Under the pieces are notes generated by a model that did not search any database, was not told where the DNA came from, and saw only the letters and a program-made list of their open reading frames with translations. 19,859 nt of DNA from Gammaproteobacteria bacterium UBA7803 (GTDB lineage Bacteria > Pseudomonadota > Gammaproteobacteria > Pseudomonadales > Azotimanducaceae). The position numbers and the translations under genes are program-made. This document shows positions 1-6,319 of this stretch, piece after piece; the first letter of the stretch is position 1; every line of letters starts with the position of its first letter. Location: positions 1 through 19,859 of the forward strand of contig DLCH01000043.1 of NCBI GenBank assembly GCA_002480525.1. Reading direction: 5' to 3'.

Positions 1-2
1 TG

Positions 3-38
3 GTCGGCATCCGCGCGTTGCTGGGTCAGCTCGCATAG
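3..38 (+). CDS. 3' end of an unidentified gene (partial)
   Basis: Only eleven codons are in the window. One plus frame reads VGIRALLGQLA and stops at TAG (36-38), three bases before a perfect hairpin. The peptide looks like an ordinary amphipathic protein C-terminus, and a stop directly followed by a terminator-type hairpin is what the end of a gene looks like. It would be convergent with the cytochrome-RidA gene. It is too short to identify, and the alternative is that it is chance open frame. Confidence 0.35.
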   Translation, partial: VGIRALLGQLA

Positions 39-69
39 AAAAGAGGGGCTTGCTCGCGCAAGCCCCTCT
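38..69. terminator. Rho-independent terminator hairpin
   Basis: A perfect 11-bp stem (AGAGGGGCTTG at 42-52, CAAGCCCCTCT at 59-69) encloses a 6-base loop. Read on the minus strand the stem is followed by TTTT (38-41), the form of an intrinsic terminator for the minus-strand block that ends at 143. It may also end the plus-strand gene that stops at 38, although no T-run follows in that direction. Confidence 0.8.
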
Positions 70-142
70 CTGCTCGGGCGTCCCACTGAAGACTAATCAC
101 ACAATCTCCTCGGGGCCCCTTTTTCGTCGCGGGTGGGTAGCG

Positions 143-637
143 TTACTCCGGCCGGGCGAGAACGACCTCGACTTCGACCAGCATGCCGGGGGCGGCCAGG
201 CCGGCGACCTGGAACGCCGAGCGGGCCGGCAGGTTGGGCTGATCGTCGCTGCCGAAGTAGCGGCGGTAGGCGTTCATGAAGCCGTCGAAATCCATGGCGC
301 CGTTCAGCTCGGGAACGCCGACCAGATACACCTGCATCTTCACCACGTCGCCGAAAGACAGGCCCTTGGCCTTCAGGGACTCCTCGAGACGGGAGAACAC
401 CGACATGGCCTGGGTCTCGGTGTCGCCCCAGAACTCCCGGGTGTAGCGGGTCGCGTCCGGATTGGCCGGCCGCGGCACCATGCCGCTGTGATAGACGATC
501 GTGGTGCCGGCGGAAATCTCGACGGCCTGGGCGATGGGGAAATCGCTGTTCGGCAGCGGATAGCGGGTGACCTCGGCGCTGGCGGCAGCGCCGGTGAGGC
601 CGGCAGCCAGGGCGGCGGCGGCAGCGGTCTTCTTCAT
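143..637 (-). CDS. Nested exported RidA-family imine deaminase (internal start of the fused frame)
   Basis: Inside the fused frame, ATG 637 is preceded by AGAGGAGAG with about 6 bases of spacing, the best ribosome binding site in this part of the window. It opens a textbook Sec signal peptide (MKKTAAAAALAAG then ...AAASA, cleavage before EVTRYPLP). The mature part, about 140 residues, is one RidA/YjgF domain of normal length with the active-site Arg in PARS and a VEVEVV C-terminal strand. RidA proteins hydrolyse reactive enamines and 2-imino acids to keto acids and ammonia, and are usually cytosolic. Here export is predicted. The signals suggest that this 164-residue protein is made on its own, with or without the cytochrome fusion. 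Function is inferred from family and context. Confidence 0.6.
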   Translation of the reverse strand: MKKTAAAAALAAGLTGAAASAEVTRYPLPNSDFPIAQAVEISAGTTIVYHSGMVPRPANPDATRYTREFWGDTETQAMSVFSRLEESLKAKGLSFGDVVKMQVYLVGVPELNGAMDFDGFMNAYRRYFGSDDQPNLPARSAFQVAGLAAPGMLVEVEVVLARPE

Positions 638-1399
638 GGCGGTCTCTCCTCTCTGGGGTTGGGCCGTGTTCAGGGTATTGATGTAGGCGACCACGTCGAC
701 GACGGCCTGATCGTCGGGCAGCGCCAGCGCGGAGGCCCGCATGATGGCGCCCTGCGTATCACCACTGGCGGCGCCCCGGGCGCCGGAGCGGAAGTGTCGG
801 AGCTGGGTCACCATGTACCAGTCGCTCTGACCGGCCAGAGGCGGCGACAGCAGGGCTTCGTTGCCCTCGCCGGCGTCGCCGTGACAGGCGGCACAGGCCT
901 GATAGAGCGTCTCGCCGCGCACCGGGTCACCGTTCACGCGACCGGGGGCGACCTGGTGGGGCTGCTCCGGCACTGATGCCGCGAACTGCACCGCCGCATC
1001 GACCTGCTCCGGCGACAGCACCGTGGCCTGGGGACGCATCTCCATGCCGTTGACGTCGTCCGGATGGGTGCCGCGCCAGCCTTCCCGGAAGGCGGTCATC
1101 TGCCGGGACAGGTACCAGGCCGGCAGGCCGGCGAGGCGGGGCGCGTCGACGGCGTGGTTGCCCATCAGCTCGACGCCGTGGCAGACGACGCAGTAGCGGT
1201 AGGGTTCCGGGGCGAGGGTGATGTCGGTGTCGGGGGGCTCGGCGGCCTGAAGAGCGGTCGAGGCGACGGCGGTTCCGGCTAGGATGGCGGCGCGGCAGGC
1301 GGAAGCCAGAAGTGTGCGATGGAACCGGAATCGCGATCTGGAGATCGCTCCTACAGGGTTTGGGCCAGCGGCATCGGTGGGAGATTTGCGGTCAGACAT
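143..1399 (-). CDS. Exported diheme cytochrome c - RidA fusion protein
   Basis: A continuous 418-codon frame. Residues 1-52 are an export signal (hydrophobic stretch, ending ALQA before AEPP). Two class I heme c sites follow, CVVCH (70-74) and CAACH (169-173), giving a cytochrome c4-like diheme module to about residue 245. A second signal-like peptide begins at Met255 (MKKTAAAAALAAG...ASA). A RidA/YjgF domain fills the rest and keeps the arginine of the PARS motif (Arg393), equivalent to the catalytic Arg of E. coli RidA (from memory of the family). The start is ATG 1399, which overlaps the upstream stop as ATGTCTGA and follows GGGAG; the first ATG of the frame (1423) lies deeper in the upstream gene. 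Residues 16-23 are encoded by a REP element. Likely role: accept electrons from the flavoenzyme encoded upstream and deaminate its imine product. It may be a true fusion, two products from one frame, or a base-call error near 650 that removed an ATGA stop/start overlap. Confidence 0.75.
   Translation of the reverse strand: MSDRKSPTDAAGPNPVGAISRSRFRFHRTLLASACRAAILAGTAVASTALQAAEPPDTDITLAPEPYRYCVVCHGVELMGNHAVDAPRLAGLPAWYLSRQMTAFREGWRGTHPDDVNGMEMRPQATVLSPEQVDAAVQFAASVPEQPHQVAPGRVNGDPVRGETLYQACAACHGDAGEGNEALLSPPLAGQSDWYMVTQLRHFRSGARGAASGDTQGAIMRASALALPDDQAVVDVVAYINTLNTAQPQRGETAMKKTAAAAALAAGLTGAAASAEVTRYPLPNSDFPIAQAVEISAGTTIVYHSGMVPRPANPDATRYTREFWGDTETQAMSVFSRLEESLKAKGLSFGDVVKMQVYLVGVPELNGAMDFDGFMNAYRRYFGSDDQPNLPARSAFQVAGLAAPGMLVEVEVVLARPE
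1331..1354 (-). repeat. REP element inside a coding sequence
   Basis: On the minus strand this reads GTAGGAGCG then ATCTCCAGATCGCGA. It is the same design as the REP copies near 19122-19265: a 5' GTAG, then a short hairpin, then CGCGA. The stem differs from those copies by two compensatory pair changes (G-C and C-G replaced by A-T and T-A), so pairing is kept. It falls in frame as exactly eight codons (VGAISRSR, residues 16-23) in the signal region of the cytochrome-RidA fusion. Confidence 0.8.
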
Positions 1400-2978
1400 C
1401 GGCCGTTTCTCCCTGCTCTGCACGGACGCGGCGGTCCAGGTCGGCCAGGGCGTGGTGGGCGGAGCTGATCGCGCCCTCCTGCCAGCCGGGGTGGTAGCTG
1501 ATCTGGTCGCCGATCAGGTAGTGGCGGCCGGTGGGGCGCTGCAGCGTCTGGAAGTAACGCTGCCGGGCTTCCTCGGTCCACTGGGCGGTGCATCCCATCA
1601 GGTAGTTCATGCGGTGCCAGGCGACGGTCACGCCGTTCTCGACGTGGCTGCCGTAGCCGGGGTGGATCTTCTCGCCGTTCTCGATGGCCAGCGCGATCCG
1701 CTCGGCCGGCGTCATGCGCGCGAACAGGTCGTTGGTCTGATCGTTGAACACGTAGGCGCCGAGCATGATGCCCTTGTTGCCGTGGATGCCGTGGGTCGGG
1801 TACCAGATCTGCTCCACCTCCTGGTTGGTCCAGGTGATGCCGCCGTAGATGTTCTCCTTCTCCCAGAAGCGCTCGTTCATCTGCAGGCCGATCTTGAACA
1901 GCTTGCCCCGGCCGACGTTGGCCATGGCCGTGAGGTACTCCTTCGGGAAGTTGTTCGGGATGCCGTGCAGCAGGTGCTTGGGAATGCAGTTGAAGCAGTA
2001 GTCGGCGCTGATCAGCTCGGCCTTGCCGCCGCGGTCGTAGACCACGTCGACGCCGTCCTCCCGCAGCCGGATCGACTGCACCGGCGCGCCGGTGATGATG
2101 GGGCTCGCGATGTTGCGCACGAAGCCTTTGACGATGTTGTCGTTGCCGCCCACCGCCTGCATCAGCGGCGCGGCCTGGTCCTCGCCCTCGCCCCAGTGCA
2201 TGCGGAAGCGCCAGAAGCTGCTCTTCAGGATCTCGCTGAAGTCCAGCGGCGTCTTCAGCGTCGGCGCCTCGGTCATGCCGCCGCTGGCGTAGCCGGCGCG
2301 GCGGGAGCCCTTGTAGAGGTTGTTCTCGTCGAGATCGCCGTAGGCCCGCAGGAACCCCAGCAGGCGCTCGGCGTCGAGATCGGAGAAAACGGCGTCGAAA
2401 TCCGCTCTGTTCACGGCTTTGGAGATGAGCTCGGTCATGAAGCCGCGGGCGTCGGCGATGTACTCGCGCATGCGCACCGGCCGGCCGCCGAAGGCCTCCG
2501 GGTCCTGCACCCAGGCGTGGTAGTTGACGTTGACGAACACCTCGAGGGGCACGTTGAGCACCTTGCAGTAGTGCAGCAGGTTCTCGTGATGGGCAGGGAT
2601 GCGTGCCGGACCGCAGTTGAAGTAGAGGTTGGGGTGATCGTCGAACTCGCAGACCTGGGGATTGCCCATCTCGTCGATGACGTCGCCCCGGCGTACGGTG
2701 AGGTTGCGCCCGCCGATGCGGTTCGAGGCTTCGATGATGGTGACGTCGTAGCCGGCGCGCTCCAGCTCGTAGGCGCAGGTCAGGCCGGAGATGCCGGCGC
2801 CGAGGATGACCACCCGGCGGCCCTGGCTGCCGAGATTCAGCAGGTCGGCGCGCGGGGTGTGGGCGGCGGCGCCGCTGGGAATGAGGCCGAGCGCGATGCC
2901 CGCCTGCAGGACCGCGGAGGACCCGCCAGCGGCCCCCACCATGTTGAGGAATTGTCGTCTGGAGAATGGCGGTGTCAT
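1392..2978 (-). CDS. Tat-exported flavin amine oxidase, L-amino-acid-oxidase-like
   Basis: A 528-residue flavoprotein of the amine oxidase family. SRRQFL at residues 6-11 followed by a hydrophobic stretch is a twin-arginine signal. The FAD-binding dinucleotide motif VVILGAGISGLTCAYELE starts near 56, with IGGR at 88-91. The C-terminal flavin-contact motif is GDQISYHPGWQEGAISSAH (490 on). GPARIP with Arg126, followed by a YHAW segment, resembles the stretch of L-amino-acid oxidases whose arginine holds the substrate carboxylate, so an alpha-amino acid substrate is favoured; other amines are possible. The start follows GGGAGGA. The stop overlaps the next gene, which encodes cytochrome and RidA domains, suggesting a cytochrome-c-coupled dehydrogenase rather than a peroxide-forming oxidase, as established for the nicotine enzyme NicA2 with cytochrome CycN. 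The class call is firm, the substrate is inferred. Confidence 0.85.
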   Translation of the reverse strand: MTPPFSRRQFLNMVGAAGGSSAVLQAGIALGLIPSGAAAHTPRADLLNLGSQGRRVVILGAGISGLTCAYELERAGYDVTIIEASNRIGGRNLTVRRGDVIDEMGNPQVCEFDDHPNLYFNCGPARIPAHHENLLHYCKVLNVPLEVFVNVNYHAWVQDPEAFGGRPVRMREYIADARGFMTELISKAVNRADFDAVFSDLDAERLLGFLRAYGDLDENNLYKGSRRAGYASGGMTEAPTLKTPLDFSEILKSSFWRFRMHWGEGEDQAAPLMQAVGGNDNIVKGFVRNIASPIITGAPVQSIRLREDGVDVVYDRGGKAELISADYCFNCIPKHLLHGIPNNFPKEYLTAMANVGRGKLFKIGLQMNERFWEKENIYGGITWTNQEVEQIWYPTHGIHGNKGIMLGAYVFNDQTNDLFARMTPAERIALAIENGEKIHPGYGSHVENGVTVAWHRMNYLMGCTAQWTEEARQRYFQTLQRPTGRHYLIGDQISYHPGWQEGAISSAHHALADLDRRVRAEQGETADV

Positions 2979-3007
2979 GGTCCTCCCATACTGGTCTCAG
3001 CGCTTTG

Positions 3008-3070
3008 GGAACGCGCTCCCGAGCGCGATCGTCAAACCAGAAAGAATCGCGGCCGGGCGAGGAATCTCAC
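3008..3070. repeat. Decayed REP pair between operon genes
   Basis: Bases 3008-3030 match the REP consensus of the 19122 cluster at 18 of 23 positions and form their own 7-bp hairpin (CGCGCTC 3012-3018, GAGCGCG 3021-3027), but lack the GTAG head. Bases 3045-3070 match the inverted orientation at 17 of 26 positions, including AATCGCGGCCGGG. Together they look like an eroded inverted REP pair in the gap between the cytochrome and the flavin oxidase genes. Counts were made by eye. Confidence 0.4.
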
Positions 3071-3081
3071 AAGAGAAACCT
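3058..3081. terminator. Possible imperfect hairpin terminator or attenuator
   Basis: GAGGAATCTC, a 4-base ACAA loop, then GAGAAACCTC forms a 10-bp stem with two central A-A mismatches just past the stop of the monoheme cytochrome gene. There is no T-run, so it may stabilise a 3' end or reduce readthrough into the flavin oxidase gene. It overlaps the end of the decayed REP pair. Confidence 0.3.
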
Positions 3082-3096
3082 CTTCACCCGTGCCGG

Positions 3097-3534
3097 TCAC
3101 TCGTCCGCAATGAGAATCTGCTCCATCGCCTCGTGCTTGTGCGACAGCTTCTCGTCGCCGGCGGGCAGGTCGTTCAGCTCGAAGATGTAGGCCAGCAGGG
3201 CCGCGTACTCCTTCGGCTTGAGGGCGCCGGGGCGATCCTCGGGCATCTTCAGCTTGATCAGGTCGTACAGGCCCGACACCGGCTGGTTGCGCCAGGAGAT
3301 CAGGAAGCCGCCCTGGAAGTAGCTGTAGTGGTGGCACTTGGCACAGTACTCCTCGTGCACCTCCAGCCCCGTCTGCGCCTGCTCGGTGGTGTACACGCCT
3401 TGTGCCGTGGACCGTCTGGCGTCGTCCGCCGCAGCCCCGGCGGATGCCAGGGCCATGGCCGTCAGCAGGCCTCCAAGCAGCCGCGGCCGGCAACGGCCGG
3501 GTCCGGGGATCAGGCGTTCGGAAACGTCGAACAT
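3097..3534 (-). CDS. Exported monoheme cytochrome c
   Basis: A 145-residue protein with an N-terminal signal (hydrophobic stretch about 18-36, ASAGAAA before DDAR). One heme c attachment site, CAKCH, lies at 64-68, and Met97 in KMPEDRPG is a candidate sixth ligand. The size and single heme fit a small periplasmic electron carrier. It starts 7 bases after the stop of the PQQ dehydrogenase gene, with GAGGAA upstream, so the two are translated from one message and this is most likely the electron acceptor of that dehydrogenase. It could also serve the flavin enzyme encoded next. Such small cytochromes are poorly named, so I give no symbol. Confidence 0.85.
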   Translation of the reverse strand: MFDVSERLIPGPGRCRPRLLGGLLTAMALASAGAAADDARRSTAQGVYTTEQAQTGLEVHEEYCAKCHHYSYFQGGFLISWRNQPVSGLYDLIKLKMPEDRPGALKPKEYAALLAYIFELNDLPAGDEKLSHKHEAMEQILIADE

Positions 3535-3541
3535 ACTGCGT

Positions 3542-5587
3542 TCATTCCTCTTCGAGCCTCAGGGCGACGAACTCACCGGCACTGCCGGGGCCGCCGACGG
3601 ATACGATGATGTACTGCACGCCGTCGTGCAGGTAGGTCATGGGCGCGGTGTTGCCCGGGGCCGGCAGCTCGAACTCGCCGAGCTCCTCGCCGGAGGCCTT
3701 GTCCACCGCGTGCAGGATCGGCGCGCCGCGCCGGCCCTCCGCGTAGTAGAGCAGCGACTTGGTCGTCAGCACGTTGGCGTGAGAGCGCTTGCCGGTGCGC
3801 GGCAGGTCGACGCCCTGCAGCGCCGGATGGTTCTTCACCGAATCCGGCGTGTCGCCGTTGGGGATGTGCCAGGCCTTGTCGCCCTTCTTGAGGTCGAGGG
3901 CGACCACGCTGCCGTAGGGCGGCTTGAACAGCTCGAGACCCTGAGGGCCGCGGATGCCGCCGGGGCCCGTGGAGACGTAGCCGGCGTTCGAGCCGCTGTC
4001 GGCGCCGGGCACCAGGGCGATGACGCTGTGGCCGCGCTCGGTGGCGACGTACAGCATGCCGGTCTCCGGGTCGACGGAGGAGCCGCCGGGGATGTTGGCG
4101 CCGCCGTTGGCGCCGGGCTGCACGAACGCGCCACGGGTGCCGTCCTCCGCGTCGAGCAGCGACGGCGGGTTGAAGATCGGCCCCATGCGGTAGTTTCTGG
4201 CGATCTCCAGCGCCTGCTCGCGCAGCTCCGGGGTGAAGTCGATCAGGTCGTCCTCGGTGGCACCCTGGAGCTCGAACGGCGGCGGCTTAGTGACGAACGG
4301 CTGAGTCGGCGCGAGCCGCTCGCCGGGCACGTCGGACTGGGGCACCTCCCGCTCCTCGATGGGCCAGATCGGCTCGCCGGTCTCGCGGTTGAACACGTAG
4401 GCCCAGCCCTGCTTGGTGGTCTCCACCACGACGGGCACGGTGCGCCGGCCCATCTTCACGTCCAGCAGCTTCGGCGCGTTGGGGTTGTCCAGATTCCACA
4501 CGTCGTGGTGGACCATCTGGAAATGCCAGCGGCGCTCGCCGGTCTTCACGTCCAGCGCCAGGATGCTGGTGCCGAACAGGTTGTCGCCGAGCCGGTCGCC
4601 GCCGTAGTAGTCGTTGGTCGGCGTGTCGGTGACGACGTAGACCAGACCGCGTTCGGAGTCCGCCGACAGCGGTGCCCAGGCGGACACGTTGCCCGTGTAC
4701 TCCGCACTGCCGTCCTCCCAGGTGTCGTAGCCGAACTCGCCGGGCTTCGGCACCACGTTGAAACGCCACAGCATCCTGCCGGTCTTGGCGTCGTAGCCGC
4801 GGATGTGGCCGGGCACGTTCTCCTTGGCGTCCGGGTAGTAGCCCCGGTCGTGGCTGTTGCCCACCACGATCACGCCATTGACCACGATCGGCGGTGACGA
4901 CGAGGTGATGTCACCGGCTTCGCCGATGCCCCGGTCGGGATGGACCGGGTAGTCGCCGAGGCCCAGGTGCAGGTCCACCACGCCGTTGATGCCGAAGCCC
5001 GGGATCGGCTGGCCGGAATCCGCGTCCAGGGCGGCCATGTAGTACCCCGGGGTGATCACGTAGATCACGTCCCGGCCGTCGACGTGGGCGTAGGCCACGC
5101 CCTTGCCGTAGTTCTTGCGGGTGGATTTCTGCCAGCGCGGGTTGTCCTTCATCCGCCACATCCACAGGGTCTCACCGGTGGCCGGATCGATGCTGACCAC
5201 CGTACGGCGCTGACCGGCCACGGCGTAGAGCTTGCCCTTCACGTACAGCGGCGTGGCCCGCAGGATGTAGTCGACGTCGGGACCGTAGTTGTCCGCCTTC
5301 CAGCGCCAGGCGACCTCGAGGTTCTCGAAGTTGTCGGCGTTGATCTGTTCCAGCGGCGAGTAACGGCTGCTGGCCTCGTCGCCGCCCCAGTAGCGCCACT
5401 CGCCGTTGGCGGTGCCGTCGTGCAGGCCTCCCATGGCCGGTGCGGCCAGACCGAGCGCGGCGGACGTCAGCAGCGTGCCCAGCATGGCGCGCGCGCCGAG
5501 CCGGATCGAGCCCGACCGGTCCCGCGGGCCGGTCGTCGTCGCGCGCCGGGCGCGGCCGAAACGCGGTCCGTTGTGTTCGAAAAGCAT
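3542..5587 (-). CDS. PQQ-dependent dehydrogenase (quinoprotein)
   Basis: A 681-residue periplasmic quinoprotein. After a long N-terminal signal (hydrophobic 35-52) comes the beta-propeller hallmark YWGGDEASSRYSPLEQINADN (first 15 residues at 67-81), a PTNDYYGGDRLGDNLFG segment (323-339) and HHDVWNLD (360-367). The Asp of HHD (362) aligns by eye with the proposed catalytic Asp of membrane glucose dehydrogenase. The N-terminal five-helix membrane anchor of that enzyme is missing, so this is a soluble form that needs a separate electron acceptor, supplied by the cytochrome gene 7 bases downstream. The start is ATG 5587 behind GGGGGAGGGA; the frame is open to 5650 but has no comparable site there. 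The substrate (sugar, alcohol or hydroxy acid) cannot be read from the sequence. No PQQ biosynthesis genes are in the window. Confidence 0.9.
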   Translation of the reverse strand: MLFEHNGPRFGRARRATTTGPRDRSGSIRLGARAMLGTLLTSAALGLAAPAMGGLHDGTANGEWRYWGGDEASSRYSPLEQINADNFENLEVAWRWKADNYGPDVDYILRATPLYVKGKLYAVAGQRRTVVSIDPATGETLWMWRMKDNPRWQKSTRKNYGKGVAYAHVDGRDVIYVITPGYYMAALDADSGQPIPGFGINGVVDLHLGLGDYPVHPDRGIGEAGDITSSSPPIVVNGVIVVGNSHDRGYYPDAKENVPGHIRGYDAKTGRMLWRFNVVPKPGEFGYDTWEDGSAEYTGNVSAWAPLSADSERGLVYVVTDTPTNDYYGGDRLGDNLFGTSILALDVKTGERRWHFQMVHHDVWNLDNPNAPKLLDVKMGRRTVPVVVETTKQGWAYVFNRETGEPIWPIEEREVPQSDVPGERLAPTQPFVTKPPPFELQGATEDDLIDFTPELREQALEIARNYRMGPIFNPPSLLDAEDGTRGAFVQPGANGGANIPGGSSVDPETGMLYVATERGHSVIALVPGADSGSNAGYVSTGPGGIRGPQGLELFKPPYGSVVALDLKKGDKAWHIPNGDTPDSVKNHPALQGVDLPRTGKRSHANVLTTKSLLYYAEGRRGAPILHAVDKASGEELGEFELPAPGNTAPMTYLHDGVQYIIVSVGGPGSAGEFVALRLEEE

Positions 5588-5735
5588 GGATCCCTCCCCC
5601 CGAATTGACGACTCGGCGCAGGCGCTGACGCGTGCACCGGGATAGGGCAATTAAGCCTGGGATCAGGCGTTTATTCAATTCGGGCGGGCTGGTGGAGCCG
5701 CCGGGCGGGGTGTTCGTGAGGCGGGGCTGAACCTT

Positions 5736-5765
5736 CCCGTCAGGGGCGGGAGAGCCCCTGACGGG
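5736..5765. terminator. Perfect 12-bp hairpin, likely terminator
   Basis: CCCGTCAGGGGC (5736-5747) and GCCCCTGACGGG (5754-5765) pair perfectly around a 6-base loop. It lies 44 bases past the stop of the small secreted protein gene read on the minus strand, and before the PQQ dehydrogenase start. There is no T-run on either side, so termination may rest on the hairpin alone. It separates two minus-strand transcription units. Confidence 0.6.
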
Positions 5766-5808
5766 CGGGGCGGCGGGCCCGGTCGGGTGCCGCCGCGATC
5801 GACGACGG

Positions 5809-6171
5809 TCAGTTGCTGGCGACGTCCACCGTTTCCACCATGCGGCCGGCGTAGCTGCCGAGGCCGACCTCGAAGTTCAGCACGCGGATGCCGCTCAGGG
5901 TGGTCTCGCAGGCGATCTTCACCGGCTCGGCGTCGCCGTTCTGGAACGCGTAGCCGTTCAGGTAGAGCTGGCGGGAGTCGCTGTGCTCGTAGATGTAGTA
6001 GTCGGCGTCGACCTTGATGAGGTCGAGCTCGCGCTCGGCGGCGTCGACACAGCCCTGGTAGCCGCGGGATTCCGCGAGGGTGCTGTGCTTGGCGGCCTGA
6101 GCGGCGCCGGTGATCATCAGGCCGCCGGCCAGGAGGGCGGCGGGCGCGAAGAAGCGGAGGGGCTTGTTCAT
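5809..6171 (-). CDS. Small secreted protein of unknown function
   Basis: A 120-residue protein that I do not recognise. A clear Sec signal peptide (MNKPLRFFAPAALLAGGLMITGAAQA) is followed by a mature part of about 94 residues with two cysteines (CVDAAERELD and KIACETT), possibly a disulfide. The alternating pattern around YYIYEHSDSRQLYLNGYAFQNG suggests a small beta-rich periplasmic fold. The start has a modest AAAGGT site upstream. It is divergent from the LysR gene at 6320, with dyads in the shared gap, so it is a likely target of that regulator. It is separated from the PQQ operon by a perfect hairpin. Confidence 0.75.
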   Translation of the reverse strand: MNKPLRFFAPAALLAGGLMITGAAQAAKHSTLAESRGYQGCVDAAERELDLIKVDADYYIYEHSDSRQLYLNGYAFQNGDAEPVKIACETTLSGIRVLNFEVGLGSYAGRMVETVDVASN

Positions 6172-6200
6172 GGCTCGGGACCTTTGTCGTTGCGTTTTGG

Positions 6201-6217
6201 TGTTACTTAAGGTAACA
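6201..6217. promoter_or_regulatory. Dyad in the lysR divergent gap
   Basis: TGTTACTTAAGGTAACA has perfect 6-bp arms (TGTTAC, GTAACA) around 5 bases. It lies about 30 bases upstream of the start of the secreted protein gene on the minus strand, a plausible operator position. Which protein binds is unknown. Confidence 0.45.
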
Positions 6218-6260
6218 ATCGGGTTCGGGTTTGAGAACGAACGTAACGTACAACCCGATT
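6217..6260. promoter_or_regulatory. 9-bp inverted repeat in the lysR divergent gap
   Basis: AATCGGGTT (6217-6225) and AACCCGATT (6252-6260) are perfect inverted copies with a 26-base spacer. Two AACGT half sites lie between and next to the arms (6240-6244, 6245-6249). The repeat sits midway between the divergent genes, where a LysR tetramer would be expected to bind. Confidence 0.45.
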
Positions 6261-6281
6261 CTCAGAGCTGTTCATCGATTT

Positions 6282-6300
6282 GAACGTTTTTTTGACGTTC
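6282..6300. promoter_or_regulatory. GAACGT-N7-ACGTTC dyad just upstream of lysR
   Basis: Perfect 6-bp arms (6282-6287 and 6295-6300) flank an uninterrupted T-run plus G. The same AACGT half site occurs at 6240 and 6245, about 43 bases away. The position, 20 bases before the lysR start, fits autorepression. This is inference only. Confidence 0.45.
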
Positions 6301-6319
6301 CCCCTGGTATGAACCGACG

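Noticed and set aside
1284..3113. 609-codon open frame on the plus strand opposite the flavin oxidase gene
   Set aside because: Antisense shadow typical of high-GC DNA; composition is repetitive (V/A/G/H/D/R) with no domain, while the opposite strand encodes a clear flavoenzyme.
3338..4897. 519-codon plus frame opposite the PQQ dehydrogenase
   Set aside because: Shadow of the quinoprotein gene; no motifs, no ribosome binding site.
143..5587. Methanol or ethanol dehydrogenase operon
   Set aside because: The PQQ enzyme has the glucose-dehydrogenase-like HHD segment, and the neighbouring genes encode a flavin amine oxidase and RidA, not the small subunit or maturation proteins of alcohol dehydrogenase operons.
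3507..5675. Shared 13-base GGGATCAGGCGTT at the starts of the cytochrome and PQQ dehydrogenase regions
   Set aside because: One copy is coding and the other is upstream non-coding, there is no symmetry, and the match does not extend; probably chance.
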